Below are positions 9,121-17,845 of a DNA stretch of 64,000 bases, one piece after another. The position numbers were made by a program, and so were the translations under genes. How positions within the stretch are numbered: position 1 is the first letter of the stretch; each line of letters opens with the position of its first letter. The notes below the pieces were generated by a model. That model did no database searches. It saw only the letters and a list, made by a program, of their open reading frames with translations, and had not been told where the DNA came from. The DNA comes from JAWKSY01 sp041402125 (GTDB lineage Bacteria > Planctomycetota > GCA-002687715 > DRQF01), in assembly GCA_041402125.1 (NCBI GenBank), contig JAWKSY010000005.1:1-64000 (forward strand), read 5' to 3'.

Positions 9121-9464
9121 CGGCGACCCCTCGGGAAGCCGCCGATCCGCCCCGTCGCGCTCCGGACCTGATCCGTGTAGAGTGCCCCGGGCGCCGACCT
9201 CCCGCGGGTCGACGTCTTGACCGGTCTCCGCGCGAGGACGTGCGGAGCCCCGGCCGCTGCGGCCGAGGAATGGCGACTTGTCGCACGCGGGAGCGGTCGA
9301 ACGGCCCCTCCCGGTGATCCGGACCCCACGCGCTGCGCCGGCGAGAGAGCCGCGCACGAGACGCGTCGTTCCGACCGGACTCCGGTCGAAGGCGCGCGAG
9401 AGGAGGCCCGGAACCGCGTCGGCGAGCCGTCGGTCGGAAGCCGATTTCCCGAGGTCCCGAGCCC
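9121..9464 (+). other. 344-bp intergenic leader region
   Basis: No convincing gene is seen. A possible extended −10-like box (TGTAGAGT, 9176–9183) would give a leader of about 280 nt for the downstream nucleotidyltransferase. Inside it a short perfect hairpin (CGACCGG / CCGGTCG, 9372–9378 with 9382–9388) is visible. Small open frames exist but lack a ribosome site and plausible composition. Confidence 0.35.
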
Positions 9465-10943
9465 GTGAGAGACGAAGAAAGCCGCCGGCGTGAGCCGGAT
9501 GATCCCTCCGTCGAGGGGGAGTACGCGGAGCGCGCGGAGCGCTCCCGGTTCGACGAGGAAGAAGAGGACGCGCGACCGCGCCGCCGCCGCGAGGGCGACG
9601 GACGCTCCGGCGGTCGCCGCCGTTCCCGCGTCCGACCGGTCCCCGACGACGTCGCCGAAGCCGACGCGATCGAGGACGGCCACGAGCGCAACATCGACCC
9701 GCGCGAGGCGGGCGCCGAGATCTACACCGACCACGGCCTGGACGTCTCGGGGATCGACAGCGACGCCATCAAGGTCCTGCGTCGGCTCCAGCGCTACGGC
9801 TTCCAGGCCTACCTCGTCGGCGGCTGCGTCCGCGACCTCCTGGTCGGGCAGCACCCCAAGGACTTCGACATCGCGACCTCGGCCACGCCGAAGCAGATCA
9901 AGCGTCTCTTCCGCAACAGCCGCGTGATCGGACGCCGCTTCCGCCTCGTCCACATCCACTTCGGCCGCCACATCCTCGAGATCTCGACCTTCCGGTCCAA
10001 CGTCGTGCCCGAGGGCGACGACGACGATCCGCTGATCCGGCGCGACAACGTCTTCGGGACGGCCGATCAGGACGCGCTCCGGCGCGACTTCACCGTCAAC
10101 GCGCTCTTCTACGACATCGAGACGAACGAGGTGATCGACTTCGTCGGCGGCATGAAGGACATCCGCCGCCATCGCATCGAGATCATCGGCGATCCCGTCA
10201 CGCGCCTGCGCGAGGACCCCGTGCGCATGATGCGGGCCGCGAAGTTCGCGGGTCGGCTCCGCTTCGAGGTCGCCGAGGACCTGCTCGACGCGATCTTCGA
10301 CTGCCGCGAGGACCTGCAGAAGTGCGCGGCGCCGCGCGTCTTCGAGGAGCTCCAGCGCCTCCTCGACCGGGGCGGCGCCTTCGGGGCGATCGACGTCCTC
10401 TGGGAGACCGAGCTGCTCGACGTGCTCCTGCCCGAGCTCTCGGCCTGGCTCGTCGAGAACGAGGAGCTCGTCGACGACACGGGTCTCACCGGCGAGCAGC
10501 GCTTCTGGAACTCGCTCAAGACCCTCGACCGCTACGTCCTCGAGGGCTGCGACGTCTCCTCGGTGACGGCGCTCTCGGTCCTCTTCTGCCACCTCTTCGG
10601 CAAGGTCCTCCACCACTCCGGGCCGGCGCCGGACGGCGAGGATCCCTCCGAGTACGACATCGGCGTGGTGGCCGAGGACCTGCTCAGCTCCCTCGCCCTG
10701 CGGCTCCAGATCCCGCGGCGCGACGCCTACCGGATGCGCCAGCTCCTGGTCGCCCTGCGGCGCTTCCTCTCGCGCCGGGCCACCCGCAAGAAGCCCTCGC
10801 CCAACCAGCTCGTCCGCAAGGAGTACTTCCCGGAGTCGCTCCGTCTCTTCCAGATCTACTCGAACGCCTGCGGGCGCTGGCAGGGCGAGGTGGCGAAGTG
10901 GGAGAAGCGCTACGAGCAGGCCATGGGGCGGCCCTTCCGCTGA
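9465..10943 (+). CDS. pcnB: Poly(A) polymerase / CCA-adding-type nucleotidyltransferase (PcnB-like)
   Basis: A 492-residue cytoplasmic protein with a GTG start and GAGG about 10 bases upstream. Residues 1–95 are a highly charged Arg/Glu/Asp-rich, probably disordered extension. The class II nucleotidyltransferase head follows: 'LVGGCVRDLL' (around residue 118) and Asp-Phe-Asp (~133–135) supply the catalytic carboxylates. 'RNSRVIGRRFRLVHIHFG' and 'REDPVRMMRAAKFAGRL' match bacterial poly(A) polymerase/tRNA nucleotidyltransferases. The 'RNSRVIGRRFRL' element and the C-terminal helical region with 'RRATRKKPSPNQLVRKEYFP' favour PcnB over a CCA enzyme, but the two activities cannot be separated with certainty from sequence alone. 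Role: 3'-tailing of RNA for decay or maturation. Confidence 0.88.
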   Translation: MRDEESRRREPDDPSVEGEYAERAERSRFDEEEEDARPRRRREGDGRSGGRRRSRVRPVPDDVAEADAIEDGHERNIDPREAGAEIYTDHGLDVSGIDSDAIKVLRRLQRYGFQAYLVGGCVRDLLVGQHPKDFDIATSATPKQIKRLFRNSRVIGRRFRLVHIHFGRHILEISTFRSNVVPEGDDDDPLIRRDNVFGTADQDALRRDFTVNALFYDIETNEVIDFVGGMKDIRRHRIEIIGDPVTRLREDPVRMMRAAKFAGRLRFEVAEDLLDAIFDCREDLQKCAAPRVFEELQRLLDRGGAFGAIDVLWETELLDVLLPELSAWLVENEELVDDTGLTGEQRFWNSLKTLDRYVLEGCDVSSVTALSVLFCHLFGKVLHHSGPAPDGEDPSEYDIGVVAEDLLSSLALRLQIPRRDAYRMRQLLVALRRFLSRRATRKKPSPNQLVRKEYFPESLRLFQIYSNACGRWQGEVAKWEKRYEQAMGRPFR

Positions 10944-10969
10944 TCGGGGCGCGGCCCCGGCCGCGGCAA

Positions 10970-10998
10970 GCCGCCGCGCGACCGCGATTTGCGGCGGC
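10970..10998 (+). terminator. Possible terminator hairpin after pcnB
   Basis: GCCGCCGC (10970–10977) pairs perfectly with GCGGCGGC (10991–10998) across a 13-nt loop, 27 bases after the stop codon of the nucleotidyltransferase. No T-tract follows, so it is at best a weak intrinsic terminator; the composition makes chance hairpins common. Confidence 0.3.
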
Positions 10999-11098
10999 CG
11001 GGAGCCCCGCACCCCGCGGATGACCACGGGCGGCGCGTCGCATGTTCATTCATGTCGGGGCGCCGCGAATGCCGATCTTCCGGGCAGGAGATCGCACC

Positions 11099-12670
11099 GT
11101 GTCCCGACGTCACCGCGTATCGCTCTGCATGATCGTCCGCGACGAGGCCGCCACCCTCGAGCGCTGCCTGCGCTCGGCCGCGCCCTTCGTCGACGAGATC
11201 TGCATCCTCGACACCGGCTCGACCGACGACACGATCGCCATCGCCGAGCGGGCCGGCGCCCGCGTCGCGCGCGCCGCCTGGACCCACCACTTCTCGGAGG
11301 CACGCAACGCCTCGCTCGAGCTCGCGACCGGCGACTGGATCCTCGTCCTGGACGCGGACGAGACCCTGCGGGCGGACGACCTCTCCGCCTTCGACGCCCT
11401 CGTCGACGACGCCTCGGTGGAGGGCGCCCAGCTCCGGCTCGACAACGACTACGGAGACGGGCGGCATCTCGAGTGCCTGATCCTGCGGCTCTTCCGCAAC
11501 CGTCCCGAGTACCGCTTCGACGGCGCCATCCACGAGCAGGTGGCGCCCCGCGTCCTCGCCGGCGCCAAGGAGCGCGGCACGTCCCTCGTGACGGCTCGCG
11601 TCACGATCGACCACGACGGCTACACGGAGACCGCGCGTCGCGACAAGAAGAAGGACGAGCGCAACCGTCCCATCTTCGAGCGGGCGGTGGCCGAGCGCCC
11701 CGACGACGCCTACCTCTGGTTCAAGTACGGCGACTTCCTGCGTCGCTTCGACGATCTCGATGCGGTGCGGAACGCGCTCACGCGTTCGATCGGACTGCTC
11801 GACGGCTGCGAGACGGCCGAGCTGGCGGAGCGCCCCTACGCGGCCGAGCCCTACGCGCTCCTCGCGCTCGAGGAGCTCCGGTCGGGAGACGTCGCGCGCG
11901 CCGCCGCCGTGCTCATGTCCGGCTGGCGCACCCCGCCGACGCCGATGTACCACTGGGTTCAGGGCCACGTCGAACTCGCCCGCGGTCGCTTCGTGGAGGC
12001 GGAACGCGCCTTCCGGCGCTGCCGGGCGCTCGACGGCGCCGTCGTCCACGTCCCCGCGCAGCCCGGGATCACCGGCTCTCGGAGTCACTGGGGCCTCGGT
12101 CGCGCGCTGCTCGGCCAGGGACGCGTCGAGGAGGCGGCCGACCACTTCCTCGTGGGGGCGCGTCGCTGGCCCGAGGATCGCGAGCTCCAGCGCGCCGCGG
12201 CGCGCGTCGAGCTCGCCCGTCGCGAGTATCAGAAGGCGCTCGGACGACTCGAGCTCCTGCTGGGCTCGGACGCCGAGGACGGCGAGGCCTGGCGCATCGC
12301 GGTCGAGGTGCTGCTGGAGTCCGGACTCGCGGAGCGCGCCGAGCGCTTCTCGCAGCGGGCGCTGCGCCACGCCGAGGACGCCGCCGGCGCGGCGGCCGCG
12401 CACGCGCTCGCCGGCGAGGTCGATCTCGCCCGCGGTCGCGTCGAGGAGGCGGCCGAGCACTTCGCGGCCGCGCCCGGCGTTCCGGCCGCGCGCGCGGGGG
12501 AGGCCTTCCTCGCCCTCGTCGCGGGAGAGGAGCCCCGCGAGATGGATGCGGCCGCGCGCCGCGCGCTCGCCGACGTCGCCCGCCGCTTCTCGCGCGGACC
12601 GGCCGCGCTCGCTCTCGGGCCGGAGTCGCTGACGCTCATCGGCGAGCGGCTGCAGCCCGTCCTCGCCTGA
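11099..12670 (+). CDS. Family 2 glycosyltransferase with C-terminal TPR region
   Basis: A 523-residue protein. The GTG at 11099 is preferred because AGGAG (11086–11090) lies 8 bases upstream; the frame is also open from an ATG at 11042, which has no ribosome site. The GT2 domain begins at once with 'VSLCMIVRDEAATLERCL', then 'LDTGSTDDT' and the metal-binding 'VLDADETL' (DxD). A region with 'FRNRPEYRFDGAIHEQ' is typical of SunS/TPR-linked GT2 enzymes. From about residue 190 the protein is α-helical with TPR-like repeats ('PDDAYLWFKYGDFL', 'RVEEAADHFLVGARRWPED'). It probably glycosylates a protein, peptide or lipid acceptor in the cytoplasm; the acceptor is unknown. Confidence 0.88.
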   Translation: MSRRHRVSLCMIVRDEAATLERCLRSAAPFVDEICILDTGSTDDTIAIAERAGARVARAAWTHHFSEARNASLELATGDWILVLDADETLRADDLSAFDALVDDASVEGAQLRLDNDYGDGRHLECLILRLFRNRPEYRFDGAIHEQVAPRVLAGAKERGTSLVTARVTIDHDGYTETARRDKKKDERNRPIFERAVAERPDDAYLWFKYGDFLRRFDDLDAVRNALTRSIGLLDGCETAELAERPYAAEPYALLALEELRSGDVARAAAVLMSGWRTPPTPMYHWVQGHVELARGRFVEAERAFRRCRALDGAVVHVPAQPGITGSRSHWGLGRALLGQGRVEEAADHFLVGARRWPEDRELQRAAARVELARREYQKALGRLELLLGSDAEDGEAWRIAVEVLLESGLAERAERFSQRALRHAEDAAGAAAAHALAGEVDLARGRVEEAAEHFAAAPGVPAARAGEAFLALVAGEEPREMDAAARRALADVARRFSRGPAALALGPESLTLIGERLQPVLA

Positions 12671-12688
12671 CCCCCGAGCCCTCGGTCG

Positions 12689-13000
12689 TCAGGAAGGGCG
12701 GGTGGACTCCGCCTGCTCCTCCCGTGCCGCCAGTCGTCGCTCGGATCGGAGCTGCCTCGATCTCCGCGAGAGCCACAAGAGGAAGAGGAACGGCGCCGCG
12801 AACCAGACGAAGACGAAGACGAGAGCCCAGGCCAGCCGCGCGTGGGGTCCCGGGAAGTAAGCCTCCTCGATCGTCAGCAGGCGGTAGATCTGGAAGAGCC
12901 AGAGGACCCCGACGAAGAGCATCACGAAGAAGAGGAAGGGGCCCGCGGAGCCGAGGGCGATCGGGTTGAAGGCCGCGGCGAAGAAGGCGGTCTCGAACAT
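12689..13000 (-). CDS. Small membrane protein, possible PLDc_N-like
   Basis: A 103-residue protein with two clear hydrophobic segments (about residues 20–40 and 57–76) separated by 'YRLLTIEEAYFPGPHARLAW', and a basic, charged C-terminal tail. The layout resembles the phospholipase-D-nuclease N-terminal (PLDc_N) family of small membrane proteins, but similarity is weak and no function can be given. It lies convergent to the glycosyltransferase gene, with 18 bases between the stop codons. Confidence 0.65.
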   Translation of the reverse strand: MFETAFFAAAFNPIALGSAGPFLFFVMLFVGVLWLFQIYRLLTIEEAYFPGPHARLAWALVFVFVWFAAPFLFLLWLSRRSRQLRSERRLAAREEQAESTRPS

Positions 13001-13053
13001 CTCATTCTCCGTTCCGGGTCGACCCCGTCACCGCGCGCGGTCTCGCGGACTCT

Positions 13054-13533
13054 TCAGTACGTCGGTTCGACGGCGTCGAGATCCTCGCGCCGCGCGATCC
13101 AGCCCGCCCGGTCGACCTCGAGCGCGAGCGTCCGCGTGCTCAGCCACGCGGCGAGGACGAGCCCGCCCACCGCGCAACCCAGGGTGAGAAGGGCGGGCCG
13201 GAGCTCCATCCCCGCCGCGCCCGCGCCGAGGACCAGCGCCGCCGCCACGAAGGCGAGTCGCAGGAGGTGGCGCCCCCAGTGACGGTGGCGGAGGAGTCCG
13301 ACCCCGCCGACGAGGAGCGCCAGGCCGATGGCGGACGCGGATCCGGCCAGGATCGTCGAGTTCTCGAGCCCAAGGTCGAGCCAGGTCGGCGCGCGCTGAC
13401 CGGACAGCCGGTAGGTCTCGCGGAAGCGTTCGAACGTGCCCCCGGCCGCCAAGAGCCCGCCGAAGATCCCGTTCGCGGCCATCAACGCGCCCAGGACGGC
13501 GCCGCCGAGCCCGATGGTGCGATGCCGGAGCAT
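13054..13533 (-). CDS. Hypothetical four-TM membrane protein
   Basis: A 159-residue protein with about four hydrophobic segments ('GLGGAVLGALMAANGIFGGL', 'AIGLALLVGGVGLL', 'LAFVAAALVLGAGAAGM', 'LLTLGCAVGGLVLAAWL') and no recognisable family motif. The polar loop after the first segment ('ERFRETYRLSGQRAP') would face outward. A candidate promoter lies about 60 bases upstream. It reads toward the small membrane protein at 12689, 53 bases away, so the two may share a transcript. Confidence 0.6.
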   Translation of the reverse strand: MLRHRTIGLGGAVLGALMAANGIFGGLLAAGGTFERFRETYRLSGQRAPTWLDLGLENSTILAGSASAIGLALLVGGVGLLRHRHWGRHLLRLAFVAAALVLGAGAAGMELRPALLTLGCAVGGLVLAAWLSTRTLALEVDRAGWIARREDLDAVEPTY

Positions 13534-13592
13534 GAAGCCCCTCCCGTCCTCGTCCGCTTGTCGATGCGCCCTCGCCTGAAGTCGCTCCGCGG

Positions 13593-13622
13593 ATCATAGC
13601 CCGGCGGTCGACCCGACGTCGA
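13593..13622 (-). promoter_or_regulatory. Candidate σ70-type promoter for the four-TM protein gene
   Basis: On the minus strand TCGACG (4/6 to TTGACA) and TATGAT (5/6 to TATAAT) are separated by 18 bases. Predicted transcription would begin near 13586 and give a leader of about 50 nt to the ATG at 13533. This is one of the few A/T-rich hexamers in this stretch. Confidence 0.4.
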
Positions 13623-13644
13623 CCGGTCGGTCGCGATCCGCGCG

Positions 13645-14412
13645 TCAGGCGTCCGCCGGCTCCCCGACGACGAGGCGCAGGCCGGCGTCGAAGTGGTCGA
13701 GTCGCCGCAGCGCGCCGTGGCGCGCGTCCCAGGCTCCCGAGGCGAGATCGCGTCCGACGGCGGTGACGACCCGCTCGACGACGGCGGGTTCCATGCGCGC
13801 GAAGCCCGACGTCGCCTGCCGCGCCGCGGGATCGAGCACGCGCTCGGGGTGCGCCCAGAAGGCCATGAGCATCCAGTCGGGGGTGTCGCGCGGGATCGGG
13901 ACGGTCTCGATGCGCACGCGACCGCCGAGCCAGGCCGCGATCCGCTCCGGCGCGGGGAAGGTCCGGCGGTCGAGCTCGGCCACCTCGGGAAGGTAGTCGG
14001 CCATGAGCCACATGCGTTCGCTGACGCTCGGATCGCAGGTCATGATCACGACCGGGCCGCGGGCGACGCGACGCATCTCGCGCACGCCGCGCTCGCGATG
14101 CTCGTCCCAGTGGTGCAGCGAGAGGACAGACATCGCCGCGTCGACCGCCCCGTCGCGGAGCGGCAGCGATTGCGCCGAGGCGCGGACGGCGGGAGCGAGA
14201 TGCCGGCCGCGCTGGCCCGCCATCACGTCGCTCGGCTCGATCGCGAGGACGTGGCGATCGCGCGGCTCGTAGGAGCCCGTCCCCGCGCCGACGTTCACCA
14301 CCGTGCGCGCCTCTCCGAGCGCGGCGGCGATCGCGGCCGCGAAGCGGGGGTCCTCGCGACGCGTCGTCGCGTAGCCGAAGCCGATGCGGTCGTAGCGGGT
14401 GGTCCCGGTCAT
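13645..14412 (-). CDS. SAM-dependent class I methyltransferase
   Basis: A 255-residue cytoplasmic protein. 'VVNVGAGTGSYEP' (about residues 38–50) is the SAM-binding motif I; 'VLAIEPSDVM' (motif II acidic residue) and 'DAAMSVLSLHHWDEH' (post-II) follow in order, as in the Methyltransf_11/UbiE-like group. Substrate unknown. The ATG overlaps the stop of the upstream DUF2238 gene in ATGA (14409–14412), so translation is probably coupled and this is the last gene of a three-gene minus-strand operon that starts with the ankyrin gene. Confidence 0.87.
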   Translation of the reverse strand: MTGTTRYDRIGFGYATTRREDPRFAAAIAAALGEARTVVNVGAGTGSYEPRDRHVLAIEPSDVMAGQRGRHLAPAVRASAQSLPLRDGAVDAAMSVLSLHHWDEHRERGVREMRRVARGPVVIMTCDPSVSERMWLMADYLPEVAELDRRTFPAPERIAAWLGGRVRIETVPIPRDTPDWMLMAFWAHPERVLDPAARQATSGFARMEPAVVERVVTAVGRDLASGAWDARHGALRRLDHFDAGLRLVVGEPADA

Positions 14413-15059
14413 GTCGTCTCTCCCGGTTCGGGGGTCGGGGTCGCGCGCGGTCGGGCGCGCGCCGTGGTGGGGATGAGGAACGCCGCGAGCAGGGCGCCGA
14501 CCGCGGCGAGGGCCATGTCCTTGTGGGCGTCCCAGGGATCGCCCTGCTGACCGTTGTAGCCCTCGGCGTAGTCCGGCGAGGCCACGATGGTGAGGATCCA
14601 CTCGAAGATCTCGTAGAGCGCGCCGATCGCGACGACCACCGCCGCGGCCAGGAGGCGACCCGCGAGGCCGCGGCCGATCACCGCGGCGAGCGGCGGGACG
14701 AGGAGGAGTCCCGAGGCGAGGTGCACCAGGCGGTCGTAGTGATTGCGGTCCTCGGGGCCGCCCAGCCCGAGCCAGGTCAGGGACTCGCCGCCCGGAGTGA
14801 AGGTGTACTTGAACCGCGCCCCGATCACGTGGAGCAGGAGGAAGAGCGCGAGCAGGAGGAAGTCGCGGTCGCCGCACCAGCGGCGCCGGGCCGCCAGCGC
14901 GAGCAGGGGGAGCGCGACGACCGTCGGCGCGTGCTGGAGGAGCTGCTCCGTGGGGTGGGGCGGATCGAGGAGCGAGACGCCGAAGACGACCGCGACGAGG
15001 CCGAGGGCGGCCCACGGGACGCGCGAGCCCGATCCTCGGGAGCTCAGCGACGGGCCCAC
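14409..15059 (-). CDS. DUF2238 (YjdF-like) integral membrane protein
   Basis: A 216-residue multi-pass membrane protein. Characteristic stretches are 'ARFKYTF', 'RNHYDRLVHLASGLLL', 'ALYEIFEWI' and 'QGDPWDAHKDMALAAVGALL', all hallmarks of DUF2238. The GTG at 15059 is chosen because it sits just inside the end of the ankyrin gene and gives a short N-terminus before the first hydrophobic helix; longer open frame upstream is out of context. The histidines and acidic residues within helices suggest a possible metal- or ion-linked role, but the family has no proven function. Confidence 0.82.
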   Translation of the reverse strand: MGPSLSSRGSGSRVPWAALGLVAVVFGVSLLDPPHPTEQLLQHAPTVVALPLLALAARRRWCGDRDFLLLALFLLLHVIGARFKYTFTPGGESLTWLGLGGPEDRNHYDRLVHLASGLLLVPPLAAVIGRGLAGRLLAAAVVVAIGALYEIFEWILTIVASPDYAEGYNGQQGDPWDAHKDMALAAVGALLAAFLIPTTARARPRATPTPEPGETT

Positions 15060-15415
15060 GCCGGGCGATCCGTGACGAGGTGCTCGTCGAGGAGCTCGAA
15101 GAAGTCGAGCCCCTCGTCGTCGCGGATCGTGAGATCGGCGCCGGCCTCCCGGAGGACCTCCGCGCAGTCCCAGCGCCCGATCTGGGCGCACTCCATGATC
15201 GGCGTCCGCCCGAAGGTGTTCGTCACGTCGACCGCGAAGCCCAGGGCGACGAGGCGACGCAGCACCTCCGGCTCGCCCTCGATGGCGTACCAGTGGAGCA
15301 TCGTCTCGCCGAGGCCCGTGCGGGAGGACCGGCAGGTCGCGACGAGGCCCGGCGGCGGCTCGGCCCCGCGTTCGAGGATCTCGTAGAGCTCGATCCATCC
15401 CGGCTGGTGGGCCAT
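15044..15415 (-). CDS. Ankyrin-repeat protein
   Basis: A 123-residue protein; the ATG at 15415 is chosen because GAGGAG lies just upstream. Residues about 40–105 form two to three ankyrin repeats ('GETMLHWYAIEGEPEVLRRL', 'FGRTPIMECAQIGRWDCAEV', 'AGADLTIRDDEGLDFFELLD'). It probably acts as a protein–protein interaction module, but no partner is evident. It is the first gene of the operon with DUF2238 and the methyltransferase, and is divergent from the phosphoesterase gene. Confidence 0.8.
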   Translation of the reverse strand: MAHQPGWIELYEILERGAEPPPGLVATCRSSRTGLGETMLHWYAIEGEPEVLRRLVALGFAVDVTNTFGRTPIMECAQIGRWDCAEVLREAGADLTIRDDEGLDFFELLDEHLVTDRPAWARR

Positions 15416-15449
15416 CCGGCGGGTCTCCTCGGGTCCGGCGGCGAAGGGT

Positions 15450-15478
15450 CGTCTATCCCCCGGCCGCACCGATGTTAA
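15450..15478 (-). promoter_or_regulatory. Candidate promoter for the ankyrin operon
   Basis: On the minus strand TTAACA (5/6 to TTGACA) is followed after exactly 17 bases by TAGACG, which keeps the conserved T-A and A of the −10 box. Transcription would start about 28 nt before the ATG at 15415, leaving room for the GAGGAG ribosome site. Confidence 0.4.
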
Positions 15479-15539
15479 CCTGACCGGGTCGAGCCGGCGG
15501 CCCGGGGGGTCGGAAGCGCCGGTCGGGCAGGGGCGTGGA

Positions 15540-16301
15540 ATGCGATTCGCGGTCATCTCCGATCTCCACAGCAACCTCGAGGCGCTCGAGGCGGTCCTCG
15601 CCGACATCGACGCGCGCGGGCTGGAGACGATCTACTGCCTCGGCGACGTCGTCGGCTACGGCCCCGATCCCGTCCCCTGCGTCGATCTGGTGATGGCGCG
15701 CTGCGCCTTCACGATCCGCGGCAACCACGACGACGCGCTCTTCCACGGCGCCGACCGCTTCAACCCCTATGCCCGCGCCGCGATCGACTGGACCCGGGAC
15801 CGCATCAAGCCCGGCTTCTTCCGCGGCAAGTCCAACGCGGCGCGCTGGAAGTTCCTCGAGGAGCTGCCCCTCGAGAAGAAGGTCGGGCGCCACTACTTCG
15901 TGCACGGCTCGCCCCGCGACCACGTGAACGAGTACATCTACCGCGAGGACGTCTTCTTCAACGCCGAGGGGAAGCTCCGGCGGATCTTCGACGCCACTGA
16001 TCACGTGCTCTTCGTCGGCCACACGCACCTGCCCGTGATCATCGGGTCCGACCTCAAGACCTGGGTGCCCGGCGAGCTCGAGAGCGAGCGCCGCCTGGAT
16101 CCCGCGCTGAAGTACATCGTCAACGTCGGCTCGGTGGGGCAGCCGCGCGATCGCGATCCCCGCGCCTGCTGGGTCGAGGTCGAGGACGAGTTGATCCGCT
16201 ACCACCGCGTCGCCTACGACGTCGAGGCGGTCCGCGCCAAGATCGCCCGCCAGCGCGCGCTCGACCCGGTCCTCGGGACCCGCCTCGTCGAAGGCACCTG
16301 A
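15540..16301 (+). CDS. Calcineurin-like metallophosphoesterase
   Basis: A 253-residue cytoplasmic protein with the full set of metal-binding motifs: 'ISDLHSNLEAL' at the N-terminus, 'GDVVGYGPDP', 'RGNHDD' and, late in the sequence, 'FVGHTHLPV'. These define the Calcineurin_2/YfcE-like phosphodiesterase group. The ATG gives family-typical length with nothing missing. Substrate unknown; relatives cleave cyclic nucleotides, dinucleotides or phosphoproteins. It stands alone, divergent from the ankyrin operon. Confidence 0.88.
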   Translation: MRFAVISDLHSNLEALEAVLADIDARGLETIYCLGDVVGYGPDPVPCVDLVMARCAFTIRGNHDDALFHGADRFNPYARAAIDWTRDRIKPGFFRGKSNAARWKFLEELPLEKKVGRHYFVHGSPRDHVNEYIYREDVFFNAEGKLRRIFDATDHVLFVGHTHLPVIIGSDLKTWVPGELESERRLDPALKYIVNVGSVGQPRDRDPRACWVEVEDELIRYHRVAYDVEAVRAKIARQRALDPVLGTRLVEGT

Positions 16302-16391
16302 AGTCCCGTCCCGCTCCCGCGGGCGCGTGGTAGGATTCCCGCGAGGCGGCTCCTTCGTCGCCCGGTCGCGCCCGACCCCCGGATCGAGTCC

Positions 16392-17672
16392 ATGCCGCTC
16401 CTCCGCGTGCAGAACGGAAGTCGCCGCTGGAATCGCCTGCAGGTGCCCGACGACGGGGCCCGCATCGGGCGTTCCGAGGACTGTGGCCTCGTTCTCGACG
16501 ACCCCTGGATCTCCCGCGAACACGCGAGCATCGAGCCCGTGCCCGGGGGGGGCTTCCGCCTCGTCGATCTCGGCTCCGAGAACGGCACCTTCGTGAACGG
16601 CAAGAAGGTCACCGAGCGCCTCCTCGCGAACGGCGACGTCCTCCGCTTCGGCGGGACCGAGGTGCGCTACCTCGAGTCCGCCGGCGCGCGGGGCGAGGGA
16701 GGGGAGGGCGCCCGCGTCCGCCGCCTCGAGGAGCTCGTGGCGGAGCTGCGCGACGAGAACCGCCGGCTGCGCCGGCTGGCGGCCGAGGCCGGGGCGCGGG
16801 CCGCGAAGGAGACGCCGCGCAGCCGCGGGCGGCGCGTCGGCGCCGATTCCGCCACGCGGAGCCTGGCCGCGATCGAGATCCGTCCCCGCTTCGCGGCGCT
16901 CGGCCGCCGGGGGCTCGAACTGGCCCGCGGTCTCCGCGACTTCGGCCTCGAGTCCGTGGGCGCGGTCGAGGTCCCTCCGCCGGGGCGCGGTCCGGAGGAC
17001 GGCCTGACGCCGGGCGAGCGCCTGCTCGACTGGCTCGATCTCGAGCGGGCGCCGCGGGGCTGGTTCCTCACCTCCAGCCGGGCGCTGGAGATCTGGGTCC
17101 CCGATCCCGAGGTCGAGGTCTCGATCGGCGCGCCGGGAAGCCGCGGCCCCGTCCTCGCGCTGGTCCGCGACGAGGGCGCCCTGACCGCGATCCTCCCCTG
17201 GTTCGACTGGCTGGCGCGGGCCGGCGCCGGGCCCTTATTCGTCGGGAGCCCGGCCACCGAACCGCGCGGTGCGGGGCCTCCCGGCGACGGCGTCCTCGGG
17301 CTGGCCGCGGTGCTCGCCGAGTTCCGGGGGGAGGGGGCCGGCGAGCCCGAGCTCCTCGAGGGCCTCCCGCCCGAGGGGATCCACCTGCTCGGAGCGGCCG
17401 CGGCGCCGGGGGCGCCCGCGCTGGACGCGCTGCTGCGGGAGGCCCGCGAGGCGGTCCTCCATCGCGGGCTCGACCCCGCCGACCTTCCGCTCGCGGCGGC
17501 CCGGCTCCGGGTCGGACGCGACCTCGCCCGGACCTCGCTGGGAGCCCTGGAACAGGCGCTCGGCTCGCGCCTTTCCGAGGGGCCGACAAGCCGGATCCAC
17601 TGTTCGGCCGATGAGGGGACGGGGGCGCGCCTCGCGCTCGCGCTGCGACACCCCCTCGCGGCGCGGCCCTGA
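16392..17672 (+). CDS. FHA-domain protein with coiled coil
   Basis: A 426-residue protein. Residues 1–95 are an FHA phosphothreonine-binding domain with all key residues: Gly-Arg (26–27), Ser41-Arg-Glu-His44 and 'LGSENGTFVNGKKV'. A coiled coil follows (about 105–130, 'RRLEELVAELRDENRRLRRL'). The remaining ~290 residues are rich in Ala, Gly and Leu and match no family I recognise; they lack obvious membrane segments. A possible extended −10 (TGGTAGGAT, about 16327–16335) lies some 55 bases upstream. Location directly before a PP2C phosphatase and an FHA-kinase suggests it reads phosphothreonine marks made by that kinase. Confidence 0.82.
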   Translation: MPLLRVQNGSRRWNRLQVPDDGARIGRSEDCGLVLDDPWISREHASIEPVPGGGFRLVDLGSENGTFVNGKKVTERLLANGDVLRFGGTEVRYLESAGARGEGGEGARVRRLEELVAELRDENRRLRRLAAEAGARAAKETPRSRGRRVGADSATRSLAAIEIRPRFAALGRRGLELARGLRDFGLESVGAVEVPPPGRGPEDGLTPGERLLDWLDLERAPRGWFLTSSRALEIWVPDPEVEVSIGAPGSRGPVLALVRDEGALTAILPWFDWLARAGAGPLFVGSPATEPRGAGPPGDGVLGLAAVLAEFRGEGAGEPELLEGLPPEGIHLLGAAAAPGAPALDALLREAREAVLHRGLDPADLPLAAARLRVGRDLARTSLGALEQALGSRLSEGPTSRIHCSADEGTGARLALALRHPLAARP

Positions 17673-17738
17673 GCGCGGCGAGCCGGGGGGCATATGGATC
17701 GAAGCCTACTTGCACAAAGAGCTTAGATTCGGCGGTCC

Positions 17739-17767
17739 TTGACAGGGATCGGGAAAGCGGACAAAGT
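17739..17767 (+). promoter_or_regulatory. Candidate promoter for the PP2C–kinase pair
   Basis: A perfect −35 hexamer TTGACA (17739–17744) followed after 17 bases by CAAAGT (3/6 to TATAAT). It lies in the only A/T-enriched part of the 173-bp gap between the FHA and phosphatase genes and would give a leader of roughly 70 nt. The weak −10 leaves the call uncertain. Confidence 0.4.
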
Positions 17768-17845
17768 CGGGGCCGAAGTCGCCGGAGAGGAGCGGATCTC
17801 GATGCCGTCGTGGCGGGGATCGGGTCTTCGCGAGGGGAGAGAGTG